Positions 35,585 to 46,921 of a stretch of 64,000 nucleotides of DNA are shown here, in pieces. Every line of letters starts with the position of its first letter. The stretch's first letter is position 1. A program made the position numbers and the translations under genes. This DNA comes from Favolaschia claudopus (lineage: Eukaryota; Basidiomycota; Agaricomycetes; Agaricales; Mycenaceae). The stretch is taken from the NCBI GenBank assembly GCA_037176885.1, contig JAWWNJ010000126.1:646571-710570 (forward strand), written 5' to 3'. A model generated the notes under the pieces. The model had not been told where the DNA came from and did not search any database. It saw only the letters and a program-made list of their open reading frames with translations.

Positions 35585-35690
35585 GATAAGGAAAACGATA
35601 AGGGGGTTCGAACCGACGTGTATTACTACTTAGAGAGTTACAACTTGACTAACATTACCAGTATACTAACCAACCTTTGATAGGTCTCGT
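35585..35690 (-). ncRNA. tRNA-like sequence, possibly a SINE head
   Basis: On the minus strand a TGGTTAGTATACTGG (A-box-like) is followed about 58 bases later by GGTTCGAACCC (matches the Pol III B-box). The acceptor and T stems do not pair properly, so it is not a clean tRNA. Degenerate A/B boxes with a downstream non-tRNA body are what a tRNA-derived SINE or a tRNA pseudogene would show. Confidence 0.3.
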
Positions 35691-35699
35691 TTTGAGAGG

Positions 35700-36640
35700 G
35701 GAGATACAAGCAGAAATGGCTACTAAATAATCTTTTGGCAACAAAATCTTGCATTTCAGGAGTCAAATCAATGTATATTAAGTTGAAATACAGGCAATGA
35801 AGTAGCTAAATAGACATGGGTTAGGATCCAAAGCTTTCTGTACTGGGGTAAAGTGGATATTCCATGAATGATGGACAAAAAGACCCACAATGTGTTACAT
35901 TACACGACGAGAGGCCTAGGAAGGCGCAAAAGAGCTCAAAGAACCTTGAAAGTATGTAGAAATCGGCGATGGAACTCGGACATACATTCTATCTGCGTGG
36001 TAGAGTCGAAAAATCGGTAAACTGGGCCCGATGTGTTTTTTGGAACGGAAACGCGGGCGGCAAAATCAGCTAGAGAAGGACGAAGTATATGTGTAATTGA
36101 CATACCTTGAGCCTGCGATACCTACGAGCACCGAGCAACAAAGTACGTGAATATCCTGGAGCAATTAAAGGGCTGGATGCTGATTAGTGCCGGAACGAGC
36201 TGGTTTCCGAGAGACGTAAACCACTGAGCGCCAATCCTAGAAGCAGATAACTACTCTGAGGGCTGGCGGCGTGAGAGCGGAGTGCTGGAAGTGCTGGAGC
36301 CAGCCAGCGCTGATTGGGTACCGGAGGAAGCAGGCAGATTTGCGGCGGAACGGAGGGGGAGGAAAGCCCAGAGAGAGAGGCAGCGTATAGTCGAGATGTA
36401 TTAGAGGGCCTGTGAGCAGCAGTAGCTGGCGCGGTGGTGTGGAAGGCGAGCGGGAGCTGGAGGAAAGGCGGCGGGGCGGTGGCGGGACGGATTGATGGAT
36501 GACGGCCTGTGATGGAAATAAGAGCAAACAAACGACCCGTTTCGGAAGGGCGGACAGCGCCTTCTGCACGGACCATCATGGCGCGATCCGCGGGCGAGCG
36601 GTGGGCGCGGATACGGGCGCTGGCGGCCCCCCAAGGTGAG
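35700..36640. other. Region without a supported gene
   Basis: Overlapping minus ORFs (36184-36883) are low-complexity and show no family resemblance. TATATACCACCGTCC at about 36,646 is a further copy of the dispersed motif found at 21.9 and 22.3 kb. Confidence 0.35.
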
Positions 36641-36699
36641 TGTATATACCACCGTCCACTCTCCTTCTTCATTCTGATTCCACCACCGACCATTGCTAA

Positions 36700-37667
36700 T
36701 TAGAGTGCGTCTTATATACCATTTCCCGTATACGCCTGCCCCGAACCTCATGCTTGTAGCATGGCGTGTGAAAGAGTGGTTCGTCCTGGTTTGGCAAAGA
36801 AAGAAAATTGCTTGAATTACCGTTGAAAAATAGGATGGAACCACTTCTTTATCGTACAATTGCAGTGGAATACTCCGCCTCATTGGAGCCTTATCCGATC
36901 TTCACCTGGGAAGCTCTGCTCCTCCCGCTGTACATACCAAGCCGACGACCTTCTTTGCCGGCGCAGTCAGAAACCTCAGTATTCTGGGCCGACCGTTATC
37001 AGACGAGCCGCAGGAGATTGCAGATAAAGCCGCCGAACTCGTACCCCTGTGCACCGGCATCCAGAATTTGGATATGTATTGCGTACCGTTCCATGATCAT
37101 ATTGCGGTCCTTGGCAATCTACGACCCACTCGTCTTGCGATGGAATCCGCATACATCTCACCCAACGCAGGCATTCCAGCAACTCATCCTTTCTTCTCCC
37201 AAGTCACTCACCTCCAGCTTGGATCTGACGAGGGAATAGATCTTGAAGATCTAGCGGCACAGCTGCCCTCCCTGCCCTGCCTCACTCACATCTCCGGCGA
37301 AGACCTCAGCGACACCGAAGTCTCAAGGATGCTAGCCGTCTGCGTTGGACCTACAAGTCTTTGTGAACATCTTCATGGTAATTACCAGATGTCGAAAAGA
37401 ATTCAATTTACGACCGCCGCTATGTCAGGCTGCGTTGCGGCGTGCCTCTCTTCGAGTGGCAAGTCGGAGTGCATACAGGTAAAGACTATTGGAGTCGGGC
37501 GGAAGAAATCATCGCTTCACGTCTGGACGGGGAGCTTCATCGTGTGTAGTTTTCTGTTCCATGTGTGCCAGTTGTTTCCGACACTAACAACTTGCTTTAG
37601 CGATACATTCCGTGGGTACGATAGTGCGCTTCAACAAAATGCTCCCTTAGTCCGGCACGCCCGGTGA
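36700..37667 (+). CDS. F-box-family leucine-rich protein, truncated
   Basis: Exon ...NLMLVAWRVKEW (to about 36,779) joins across an intron ending AAATAG to MEPLLYRTIAVE, the sequence that normally follows the F-box in basidiomycete F-box/LRR proteins. Continuation: FFAGAVRNLSILGRPLSDEPQEIADKAAELVPLCTGIQNL, then DMYCVPFHDHIAVLGNLRPTRLAMESAYI...FFSQVTHLQLGSDEGIDLEDLAAQLPSLPCLTHI. The end is poorly resolved (introns near 37,480-37,600). I see no convincing F-box upstream of 36,700, so the 5' end is either missing or encoded in exons I cannot define. A gene fragment or pseudogene is quite possible. Confidence 0.5.
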
Positions 37668-38100
37668 AAATTTGGAAAACCTTGGGCCCGGGTATCGGCA
37701 GGTGCAGGTCTGAGGAATATCGCGTTCCTCGGAAATCGTCTGTGCTTCCTTAATTCTTGTGGAGCAAAAGATTATCTACGACGTTTTACTGTATCGACAA
37801 TCGACCTTTACAGACGAAATCTCGTCAATTCAAGTCTGTTAATCGTAGTTGCAGTACGCTAAGTAGGTTATTAACATTATGCCCCGCGCTACTGATATAT
37901 ACATTCGGTGGGCCAGATGGCAGTGGTGTGAGGGAGCCGGCGTGAGTGTATAATCGTTGAGCGGGCGCGGGGACGAGGTGGTCTGCCGCTGCGTCGCGGA
38001 GTGTCGGCCCCGGCTCGCGTCAGCATGCTGACCACGATAACCGCGCTACCGGCGAACCGCATTAAACATCTCTTGGCACTCTCTTTCTCATTCTTCCACC
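37668..38100. other. Intergenic upstream of the P450 pseudogene
   Basis: No gene supported; short ORFs only. Confidence 0.35.
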
Positions 38101-39204
38101 ATGCTCTCCCCAGGAATCCGCTTTCTCCTACCTATTCTCGCCATTCCTTGCATCTATGTTTTAGCCGGACTCATCGTCTCCGACCTCGCTCTCCTCTTCC
38201 CCATCTTTCTCTTCTCTTTCCTCGTCGTATTCCCTATCCTTCTAGCAGTCTACATATCACTCGAAAGACTCTCGCAGCACCTCCAAGCCAAGTCGTCCGG
38301 TGCCCGCCTCGTTCCCACCGTCCTGGGCGATGGCCGGGTAATTTGGACATCCTGCGCGACTTGCGCCGCGAATGGAACGTCGCTTATCCATGTAAACCTT
38401 TCCCTCAATCTCCCTTTCATCTACTGACTGTTTGAAAGTCGAAGTATTGCATCAAGCTCTCACCGCGGCTGGCAGCAATGTTGTCAACTTGCGGATTGGC
38501 TGGGGCGATTATATCTTCACCACCGAGCAGAACATATCAAGCTCATTCTTGCGACGGATTTCTCAAATTATGTCAAAGGTAGCTATCCATCTCTCCGACT
38601 CCTTCTTGTTTGTTTGCTACTTACCTGTATCCGACAGGCAATGCGTTGCGTGATTTGATGAATTCTGTGCTTGGTATGCATTGACTTCTTCTGATAACAT
38701 GTCGTTTGAAAGCGGTGACAGGCACTGGCGTATTCAATTCTGACGGTGCGCTGCTTGCTTTCGTTAGATTTACTATTATCTATCTCATCGCAAATCCAGG
38801 CGAAATGTGGAAATTCCACCGCGGCGCTACTCGCCCCTTCTTCAACCGCGACCGCATCAGCGACTTTGAAATATTCGCTCACCACGCGGACCGCGCCATC
38901 GAACGAATGAAGGAGCGTTTGCGTGAGGGGTATGCGTTGAATTTCCAGGTAAATCAATATCTATCACCTCCACATATCTGTCCTTTATCCTCGTAAGGAC
39001 CTCGCCGGGCGATTCACAATGGACTCCGCCACCTCCTTCCTCTTCGGCTCCTGCGTCGATAGCCTCTCCGCCCCCCTTCCCTACCCGCACAACCACACCC
39101 CTCCCCCTTTCCCGTTCTCCCACCCAAGCCCACCCGAACCCGACCGCGCCGACATATTCACCTCCGCCTTCACCGCCGCCATCACGCAACATCTCCTCCC
39201 GCTC
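38101..39204 (+). pseudogene. CYP63-like cytochrome P450 pseudogene, 5' half
   Basis: Starts MLSPGIRFLLPILAIPCIYV with two hydrophobic N-terminal membrane segments. Then come GRWPGNLDILRDLRREW, NLRIGWGDYIFTTEQNI, the C-helix region VLGTGVFNSDG...MWKFHRGATRPFFNRDRISDFEIFAHHADRAIERMKERLREGYALNFQ, and [32 protein letters not shown]. These motifs match basidiomycete CYP63-type monooxygenases, ER-bound enzymes of xenobiotic and alkane oxidation. Single-base frame breaks occur at GDGR|WPGN (about 38,338) and EQNI (about 38,540). The gene is cut at 39,204 by a transposon and resumes at 44,753. Confidence 0.85.
39196..39204. repeat. Target site duplication, left copy (CTCCCGCTC)
   Basis: Nine bases directly left of the MULE-like element, repeated at 44753-44761. 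The match can be extended by one base on either side. Confidence 0.85.
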
Positions 39205-39232
39205 GGTATAAACGAGAATCGAAAACGAAAAC
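39205..39232 (+). repeat. Left terminal inverted repeat of the MULE-like element
   Basis: 28 bases matching the right end (44723-44750, reverse complement) with three mismatches at positions 7, 10 and 15. Confidence 0.85.
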
Positions 39233-39239
39233 GCGGCTA

Positions 39240-40181
39240 GCTGATATGTATCAGCCGGCCTGCCCAGGCCATCAACTCCATCAATCCGATTATTCAGAAA
39301 CGAAAATGACCGGTATCAACACGGCAAAGCAGCCGTGATTGATCTCACAGTCACATATGTCCGGCCTGATGATCAAGTCATCAGCCGTATCTCGGGGATG
39401 TCCGAGTGGCTGTACTAGGTCACCTTACACACAAAATCCACCGCCGATTTGCCATCCTCATATTAGGGACCCGGTGTGTAGTGTAGATAAATTGTTTTGG
39501 TACCAATAGTCAATGTTCACTGGGTTGTAAGTTGCGGAAGTGCCCCAGCAAGGAAATTATGCTTGTTCAAGGCATGCAGCAAATCAATAGTTACAAAGTG
39601 AATCATTTGTGCGTTAACATGCAAAGCATTATTTCAGGGAAGTCTGGAGTTAGTATACAGCCTTTGATGTGCTCAATACCGCTGGCTCTCTGACTTTCCA
39701 GCAGAATCCATCATCAGATTTTTGAGAAAGACCTACTTTTTAAACGGGTGCCCAATTAGGAAGGAGCTTCTCGTTCCTTCGTAGTTTGCGGGGCAACTAC
39801 TGATTCAGGGAAGCTTAAAGTCAGATATACTATTGAGATAGGGTGAGGTTAAGCATCCAAAAAGAATTGGGCCAATCATCATCAGAATATTTAAAAGGGA
39901 CACCGAAACGCAAGGAGAGTTCAACATGGTCATGTGCGTCAATCTTTCGCGTCAATCGTCGGATTGCTGCATATTTGCTGCTTGGTAGAGTTATTTGAAT
40001 GCTTTTTGTATGTCTATAGCGCCGCCCAATGTGTTATTGCGCTAAAATTCTACCGATACTGAGTTCTGATAACCCAAAGGTCCCAAACACTCTGTCAACT
40101 TCAATCCTTACACCGTATGAAAGCGAAATTATATTCGGAGCAACGCTGTAATGTAGTCTACTGGAACGAAAGCATGCCGGA
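39240..40181. other. Non-coding left arm of the MULE-like element
   Basis: About 0.9 kb AT-rich with no ORF of note, between the left terminal repeat and the stop codon of the transposase gene. Nothing else recognised. Confidence 0.45.
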
Positions 40182-43100
40182 TTAGTTGTATTCATCATCG
40201 ATACCTGGCATTGGATGGTCGCGTGCTATCTTCTTGAAAATCGGACTCATGATGGCCGAGTTGAGCGCTGCAGCGTAGTCAAAGTCATCGGAATCGGAGT
40301 CAGCTAGATCCTGTGTGTTTGAGGGAGGTGACTGGAACAGACTGTCGACATCGATAATCGAATTGGAGGGCGAGGGGCTGTAAATAGAGTCAACATGAAT
40401 TCTTGGATCACAATAATCACGCAGGCTTACGAAGTTGAGATGAACTAGCAACAGGCTGCAATTTCTTCGGAGTCGATGGAGTAGCTGAAAAGCTTGCCTG
40501 GCTGAGCATCGCAATTTGCTTTCGCAGGGTCTCATTTTCCTGTTGTGTGGCTTCGAGATTATTTCGGAGTTTCCTGCTTTCCTTGACTGTGAGGAGCTCC
40601 GCATCAGCGATGCGCTTCTTCTCAGAAGCGCGAGCCTTTCGCTGCGCTTGACTCTTCATCCGGCTTTGAAGCGAGTTGTTGGGGTTCTGTAATACTCCCC
40701 AGGATATCATTTCTTGAATAATTCGCGCATTTTGCGCATCTTGTTCTTCGCGCTACAACCGACTTCAGCTGTATAGAAGACAAGAAAGATGGTATCTCAC
40801 AATAATATTGCCTCCAAAATTGGACGATTCGTAGGCTTGATTTGGTTGTCTTCAGCGTGACTCCCTTCGATCGGGTTTGTATCGTTGGGAGTTAGATCCC
40901 AGTAGCGCTTGTTCATGTGCGAGAGGTAGCGGTTGAGGGAGACAAGCAGCCAAGGATAGCTAACTTTATGCGCCCACCATGCTAATTTGATTCATTAGCA
41001 TCCGGTTTGATTCAAGACCGCAAAGATGGCCAACTCGCCTCGAAGTTTAGCATTTGTTGAGTCAGCGCAAAATGAATAGTACTGTTGAATGTCTTCATCG
41101 GAAGCCAGATAAGGAAAGCTGGAGCAAGTATTGAAGAATTGTATCGCTAATGTGATCGCGAAGACCAAGGACACCACTAGAGCTTACTTGAGACAAATAA
41201 CGAATGGAATGGGATGTGCATACCGCGTAAAATGCACAAGACAAGTCTTCCAAATCAACATTAGGATGTTATCGAAGTTGCATACCCGGGCTGTCGCGAT
41301 TCATCTGGCGCAGAATGATTACGTCCGCTAATCCCTGTGCTTGTGCACCCTCGAATCGCAATCGCACCAAGAAGGTTCGAAGAAGGCGAGAAGGCCTTGA
41401 AGTTTAGTTTTTTACCGGTAATTGCCTCGATTGAGTCAAAGATACCGCCCCATACAAGGACGAAGGCGTCCCGAGTGGCTCGATTGCTCCAGATTCGACC
41501 AATGACTGTGCCTATGAGAGAATCAGAGGCGAACAAATGAGACAACAAGACGGAGACTGACGCTTATCAACGTGTTCAGCCAAACCAAGAGCTTCCATTC
41601 ATTCGTTTTGCCGTGCACTACCGCAAAGGTAGTATCCACCATGATCCACATTGCTTCCAGCACCAATGGCGCAAGCTGGGGATTAATGGTAACAATGACA
41701 TGACCGTCATCAGGTTGAGCACTGAATGAATGGATGTATCGTTGTGAGATGTGGAGAGCACGATCTTTGTTGAACTCGTAAAATACCCCTGTAGATCATT
41801 GTAGATAATCCGGAGAAGAGAAAGATGCTTGGCTCACCTTGAATACCAGTACATGCGGAAATTGGTTTTGACGCTGATCTCGAACCAAGTCGGCGCGCTT
41901 TCGATTGATCATCATCCCTGGGTGAAGCTCCTGAACGAGCGTCCCCTCGAGATCCTGTTCTACTGCCGCAGCTTTGAGGGGTATTAGTCACCGTCGAAGT
42001 AAAGGATATATAATCCTACATTTATCAACTCGAGTCTCGTGCGACGAGACAGAGGAACCTTCTCAGCCAATCGCGTATATCGTTGTTGAATTGTAATCGG
42101 AATCTTAGTTCGAGGGAAGCTGGGGATGACGATGGGGAACTCCAGCTAGAGGAATAATAACGATACGCAGATCTGTTGGATCTACGGGAATAAACAGCGA
42201 GAGCTGGCGTAGCATTCGTGCTTATCCAGATCGGCGATTGCGTGAACACCATTCTGGTAATGATTTTCGGGCTGAAAGGAATTTCAAAACTTTGGAAATA
42301 AATGAATAATCTTCAACGTACGACAGTGGCCACCTTTCGGAATATGGGATGGATGAATTATTTGCTTGCATTCACCGAAGAGAACATCCGTATCATCGTC
42401 CTCCTCATCCAACGCCTCGTTCCGGAATAATTTCAAGACGATGGACTCACGAACTCCTTTCGGGATCGCAGTGAACCGGTGAGACGTTGCCATGTTTGAA
42501 GAGTCGTCCGACCAATTCGAGCATCCAATGAAAGAGGCTTTCCCATTGCTTGGGCCCTACGAAATTGCACGCGTTCAATAATTATGTGTGAGAGATGAGA
42601 AAGAACACAGAACCTGTCTGAATTTGCGTAAAACTGCTTCACCATTGCACACCGCGTTCGAGTTTACAAAGGTGGCCTTACAACGGATAGAGGTTACCGA
42701 ACGGAAGAAGCTCGAGGAGAAAAAATTAGTATGGATCTGTATCGAATATAGAGGCTTACGAAGAAGCACAGCAGCTAGGCTCTTAGCCTCGGATGATTTC
42801 GCAGCCATCATCGGATCCGAAATGAGTGTGTGAGGCTCATCATCAGCTTCCCAACGCTCACAGTCGGCGAGGAAATCATCGCAGCAAACGAAAATATATA
42901 ACAGCCATTGCACTTAAGATTGGAGCGCCTACCACGGAACGGACTTCCCTTCATCAAGGATGAGGATATGCGCAAGGCTCTTGGGAACCTTTCTGCCCGT
43001 AGGTCCAGTAAATGCGTCCTGGCACTAATGACTGTCAGTGAGGAATAGCGAGAACAGAGACACCATTGAAAGCTTACCTCCTTCTTAATCAACCCTCGAC

Positions 43101-43690
43101 TGTGAGAGCTTTCGTTTACCGTTAGTGCGAAGGAGTTCTGGGCGATTGGAATAATCTATGATGTAGGCCACACGATCATCTACAGAGGGCACGTCATATG
43201 ATTCCAAAGCATCCTCGAGATGAACAACCCGGTCAACATAAATTGCGCCCTTGCGCTTTGCACTGCCAGCCGTGACGCGGATGCCAAGTTCGGAGTCTGA
43301 ATCCGATTCAGAACAGAGGTCAATCGTTGCGCAGTTCGAGGTTGATGCCCTCTTGCGCGCGGGCTGCTTGCCCTTGGCCTTGCGTTTGCGCTTACGATCA
43401 TCGTCCTCTGGGGATAGGTACTCTGAAAACTTGCTTCAATAAAGGAGTCATGCTCCGAAGGCAGCATCTCACCATCATCCGAAGCATCACCACCGCGAAG
43501 ACGAAAGGCAGGAGCATAGCGGACTAGAAAACAAGGTTATTTGAATTCTCGGTCCGAAGATTTTAAGAAAACAAAACAGACCGCAATTTTGTGCCGATGA
43601 CTTTCTATACCAAAGATAGCCTTGCTCAAACCAACGAAGATGGTTGTGAGTATTGGAAGCGAAGGCAAGCTGCCAAGGCTCCATGTCGGG
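40182..43690 (-). CDS. MULE-type transposase (multi-exon)
   Basis: Minus-strand gene reconstructed from motifs. N-terminal: VMLPSEHDSFIEA-like and basic regions (about 43,200-43,470). Cysteine-containing part RSNLKCNGCYIF...DDFLADCERWEADDEPHTLISDPMMAAKSSEAKS (42,750-42,950); KGVRESIVLKLFRNEALDEEDDDTDVL...IIHPSHIPKGGHC (42,340-42,450). Catalytic segment INPQLAPLVLEAMWIMVDTTFAVVHGKTNEWKLLVWL (first Asp codon 41634-41636), then VIGRIWSNRATRDAFVLVWGGIFDSI and LNFKAFSP (41,400-41,520), FPYLASDEDIQQYYSFC (41,040-41,120) and NRYLSHMNKRYWDLTP (about 40,900). The C-terminal coiled coil is SQAQRKARASEKKRI...LRNNLEATQQENETLRKQI, followed by an acidic tail. DTTF plus a downstream W/Y-rich region fits MULE transposases. 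Whether all exons are intact is not clear. Confidence 0.75.
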
Positions 43691-43869
43691 AGTCGGAAAA
43701 CGACACAGAGAGCCGCGGAAACCTACAGACTTGGTTAGGAGGAGCGGAAAGAGTAGAAAGAAGGGTCAAACTCTTTCAGTGGCTCGCAATATCCCGGTTG
43801 TCGCCGAAGTCGGTCAATCTGCATGTGCGAAACATGGGATCGTCCGTAAACAAGCCGTTGTAAGTTGAA

Positions 43870-44700
43870 TACTGAACACATGTTAATATTTGCCGGGATT
43901 AAGAATTGTCCTACATGAGATGAATTTGTTAGCTGATCACAAAGAAGCGAGCCAGAACTTGCCAAGGCAGCTTATAACAAGATTATAGAGAGCAGAGAAG
44001 TACGTTAGACAATAAGTGAAAGTGTATGCATCCGCATGAGTAGCCGGTAGGACGAGAGCAGAGATAGAGCCTAAGAGGAAACCCAAGGAGAGATAGAGGA
44101 AAAAGCGGAACAAGAGAATGTTTCTTTCGCCGGGGCGTGTTTTCGATGATTCTGGAAGCCTCTTGGGCGAAGTATAGCCTCCCATGACTGGAAAAAACTT
44201 CGATTCCAGATTCCAGAGCAGAGATGAGAGAGAAAGAGAGTGACTCTGAGTGATTCAGATTGGGTGAAAGCGGGTTTCATTTTGGCTGGCTTATATACAC
44301 ATTTTCGAGCTCAGGGTCGAGTTACTCCGTTGAGGATTATCCGTGCTGCCACCTGGCTGAAACCTTTGCTGCTTGCCGCGCTTATTTTCGAAATTTAAAA
44401 AGTTGGGGGAATCGGGATTATTTATTGTTGCGTTACAGCCAGTAATTGCCAAGTTGTGGATCCAGAAATGGGCATAAGGGTTACTAGAGCAGAAAGCAGC
44501 CACTATTAGCTTGCAGATTGATCCATTCGACGGACGCAAAGTCGCGATAGCGTCAAGCAGGAGAATTGCGGCAAAAGACTGTACGTGACCGTGACAAGCT
44601 TGGCGTGATGGCGATTTAATGCCCGCCGCTTCCCTTGTTCCGTGCCGACGCTTTCATTTTCGTTTCTGAGGTGAGTGCCAAAGGTCATCATCGGCCATCC
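43870..44700. other. Non-coding right arm of the MULE-like element
   Basis: No supported gene. Minus ORFs at 43937-44185 and 44291-44539 show no recognisable motifs; the stretch presumably holds the transposase promoter. Confidence 0.4.
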
Positions 44701-44722
44701 ATCGGCTATTCTATATATAGTG

Positions 44723-44750
44723 GTTTTCGTTTTCGTTTCTTGTATATACC
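44723..44750 (-). repeat. Right terminal inverted repeat of the MULE-like element
   Basis: Reverse complement begins GGTATATACAAGAAACG and matches the left end at 25 of 28 positions. Confidence 0.85.
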
Positions 44751-44752
44751 CC

Positions 44753-44761
44753 CTCCCGCTC
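44753..44761. repeat. Target site duplication, right copy (CTCCCGCTC)
   Basis: Identical to 39196-39204. The P450 reading resumes immediately afterwards. Confidence 0.85.
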
Positions 44762-46440
44762 GCGATTTGGCTGGATATGGCCGTTGTTTGAGGTTTTCGG
44801 CGATAAGACGCAGGAGGAGATGCGTGTGGTGGATAAGTATCTGGAGCCGATTATCGAGAACGCGGTTGGGAGGAGGGGGAGGGAGGGAGGTGCGGGGATG
44901 GGTGGGCAGAAGGAGGAGGAGGAGGCGGAGACGTTGTTGATGAGTTGTTGAATTTGATCACTGGTAAGTACGTTCGTGTTCTGCGCTGTGTGGGGGAATC
45001 GCTTATCCAGAATTTATGGATCCAGATCCGAAAGTGCTCAAGGATGAAGTGTACGTTTCTTCGATTCGCCGTCTCGCTGTCCTTTTTTTGACGATAGCCA
45101 TAGTCTCAACATCTTGCTCGGTCGGTACTTTCACTGCTCTGCTTGGAATTTTACCATACGACTGAGTCACATAAATTTGTTTCCAGCGGGACGCGACACC
45201 ACCCATGAGCCTCCTCACATTCGTTGTCTATTTGTCAGTCCCATCCATCCATCCATCGCCTTATCCCCTCAACTTGAAACTCGTACTCAACCCAACCAAC
45301 TTTCCATCCTCCCTCTAGCCTCTCCATGTACCCAACCGTCTTCACCCGCCTACGCACCGAGATCCTCGATCGCGTCGGGAACGAACGACGCCCCACGTAT
45401 GAAGATATCCGGGAGATGAAGTATCTGAGGGCGGTGATTAACGGTGCGTTTCACTTTCTTTCGTTGTGTAACACTTTTTGGCTGATTGAATAACATTGCA
45501 GAGACCGATGAGGTTGTATCCTCCAGTGTGAGTTTGTCTGTTGCGCGGGGGATTTTGCTCGTGGGTAGTTGCTGATGTTTTGCTTTTCAGGCCGTCGAAT
45601 TGAGGTATTTGAAACACCAGATCTCTCCTTGCGCATGAAGCTAACTAGCGTCGATTTCGATTGACAGAGAACCGTCAAAGCAACCACTTGGCCTTCGATG
45701 GATCCGACCAAACCCGCTTTGTACATCCCCGCTCGCACCAAGTACGTCTTTCTTCTTCGTTTGAATTCATTCTTATCTTATACTCTTCTTCTTCCGCGCA
45801 GAGTATCCTACTCAGTATTCATGATGGCACCGCCGAACCGATCTCTGGGGACCCACCGCAGACGAATTTGACCCAGATCGCTTCTGGATGACCGGCTGAA
45901 GAGATACCTCCTTCCTAACCCGTATTGTTTCTTGCCGTTTAATGCGGGGCCGAGGGTTTGTCTAGGGCAGCAGGTGCGTTTTATTGAATTTATTTAGTAG
46001 CTCCATTCTATTCCATTCTTATCATCACTCTAATCTACTAAAAATGCCTTTCGCCTGCGGAACCTGAACTCAATATACAGTTCGCATACAACGAAGTCTC
46101 CTTCATGCTCATCCGCCTACTGCAAACATTCACCAGCACCACGCTTGATCTCGACGCATGTCCACCGCACGCACGCGTCCCAAGTGAATGGCATCGAGAT
46201 GGGAAAGGGCGGGTTGCGGTCGAGCAGGTCGGCCGAGGTTGCATCTCAGTGCGTCTCTGCTTTTCCTTTGGTTTGATTGTCGAGTAATGCTGATTGACGT
46301 CAAATAAACAGCGCTTTCGTGTGAAGTAAGGCGTTATTATTTCACTGAATATGTCGTGAATGTGCTAACGACTTTTATAGGGAGGGTTGTGGGTCAAGAT
46401 GGGGATGGATGAAGAAATCGGGCGAACTATGGGCGATGAG
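44753..46440 (+). pseudogene. CYP63-like cytochrome P450 pseudogene, 3' half
   Basis: Continues the gene beginning at 38,101. RSRFGWIWPLFEVFGDKTQEEMRVVDKYLEPII, then the I-helix LNILLAGRDTT (split by an intron, about 45,115-45,193) and SLLTFVVYL. Next [25 protein letters not shown] (K-helix region), [34 protein letters not shown]. The heme loop [12 protein letters not shown] (about 45,935-45,972) matches FxxGxRxCxG. C-terminal: FAYNEVSFMLIRLLQTF. Single-base frame breaks occur after AGRDTT, between ET and MRLYPPV (an extra G, about 45,506), before HRRTDLWGP (about 45,826) and after DPDRFW (about 45,885). Motifs are complete but the frame is not, so the gene is dead independently of the transposon. 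Confidence 0.85.
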
Positions 46441-46619
46441 GAAGATAGTCCACACAGGCACTATGGAACACTGAAATCAAGTCGTTCGATGCCACAAAAC
46501 AATACAAGCATCCGAATAAGTAACAGGGAACCATCAGAACATTTCCAGTAATATAACTTCAACTTCAGGATGAAGCAACTGGCAGTCTGGAGGTGAAGTC
46601 AATAAGTTTAGAACCGTGC

Positions 46620-46921
46620 AAGCGACGGAAACACATACACATAATGTTCAGGTAATGTTTCACGCAGCGCTTTGCGCCACGGCAGCGCTCCGGACAGCGG
46701 CGCTGGGGAACTGGATTGCAGCGCTTCGCACTTCAACTTCGAATGCGGCGGTGGGGACGACCCTCACGGCGCTCGGGGCGACGATTCCGGCGCTAGGAAA
46801 CTCGATCGCTGCGTTTCGTACGTCGAGCGCCGCGCTCGGAAGAGCAAACGGCAGCGGTGAGAGCGACAGGTGCAGCTGAGACGGTGGCTGCGAGGACGAT
46901 CAGAGCCAAAGAGGTCTTCAT
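46620..46921 (-). pseudogene. Small secreted Ala/Val-rich protein, frameshifted
   Basis: ATG at 46919-46921 encodes a convincing signal peptide (MKTSLALIVLAATVSAAPVA). That frame stops at TAG after about 43 codons. The overlapping frame continues with LPFALPSAALDVRNAAIEFP, then an Ala/Pro/Val region with repeated (R)SAA(I/V)xFPSAA units, to TGA near 46,667. A single-base shift would join them. It could be a secreted-protein pseudogene or a live gene with one indel error. Function unknown. Confidence 0.4.

Larger units (their letters stand above)
39205..44752 (-). mobile_element. MULE-like DNA transposon inserted in the P450 gene
   Basis: Left end GGTATAAACGAGAATCGAAA (39205 on) and the reverse complement of the right end (44750 leftwards, GGTATATACAAGAAACGAAA) match at 25 of 28 positions, including the shared ACGAAAAC run. 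The element is flanked by a 9-bp duplication CTCCCGCTC, with two extra C at the right junction. A 9-10-bp duplication fits Mutator-like elements, and the internal gene supports this. About 5.5 kb long. The neighbouring P450 halves line up across it, so the empty site can be read directly. Confidence 0.88.
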
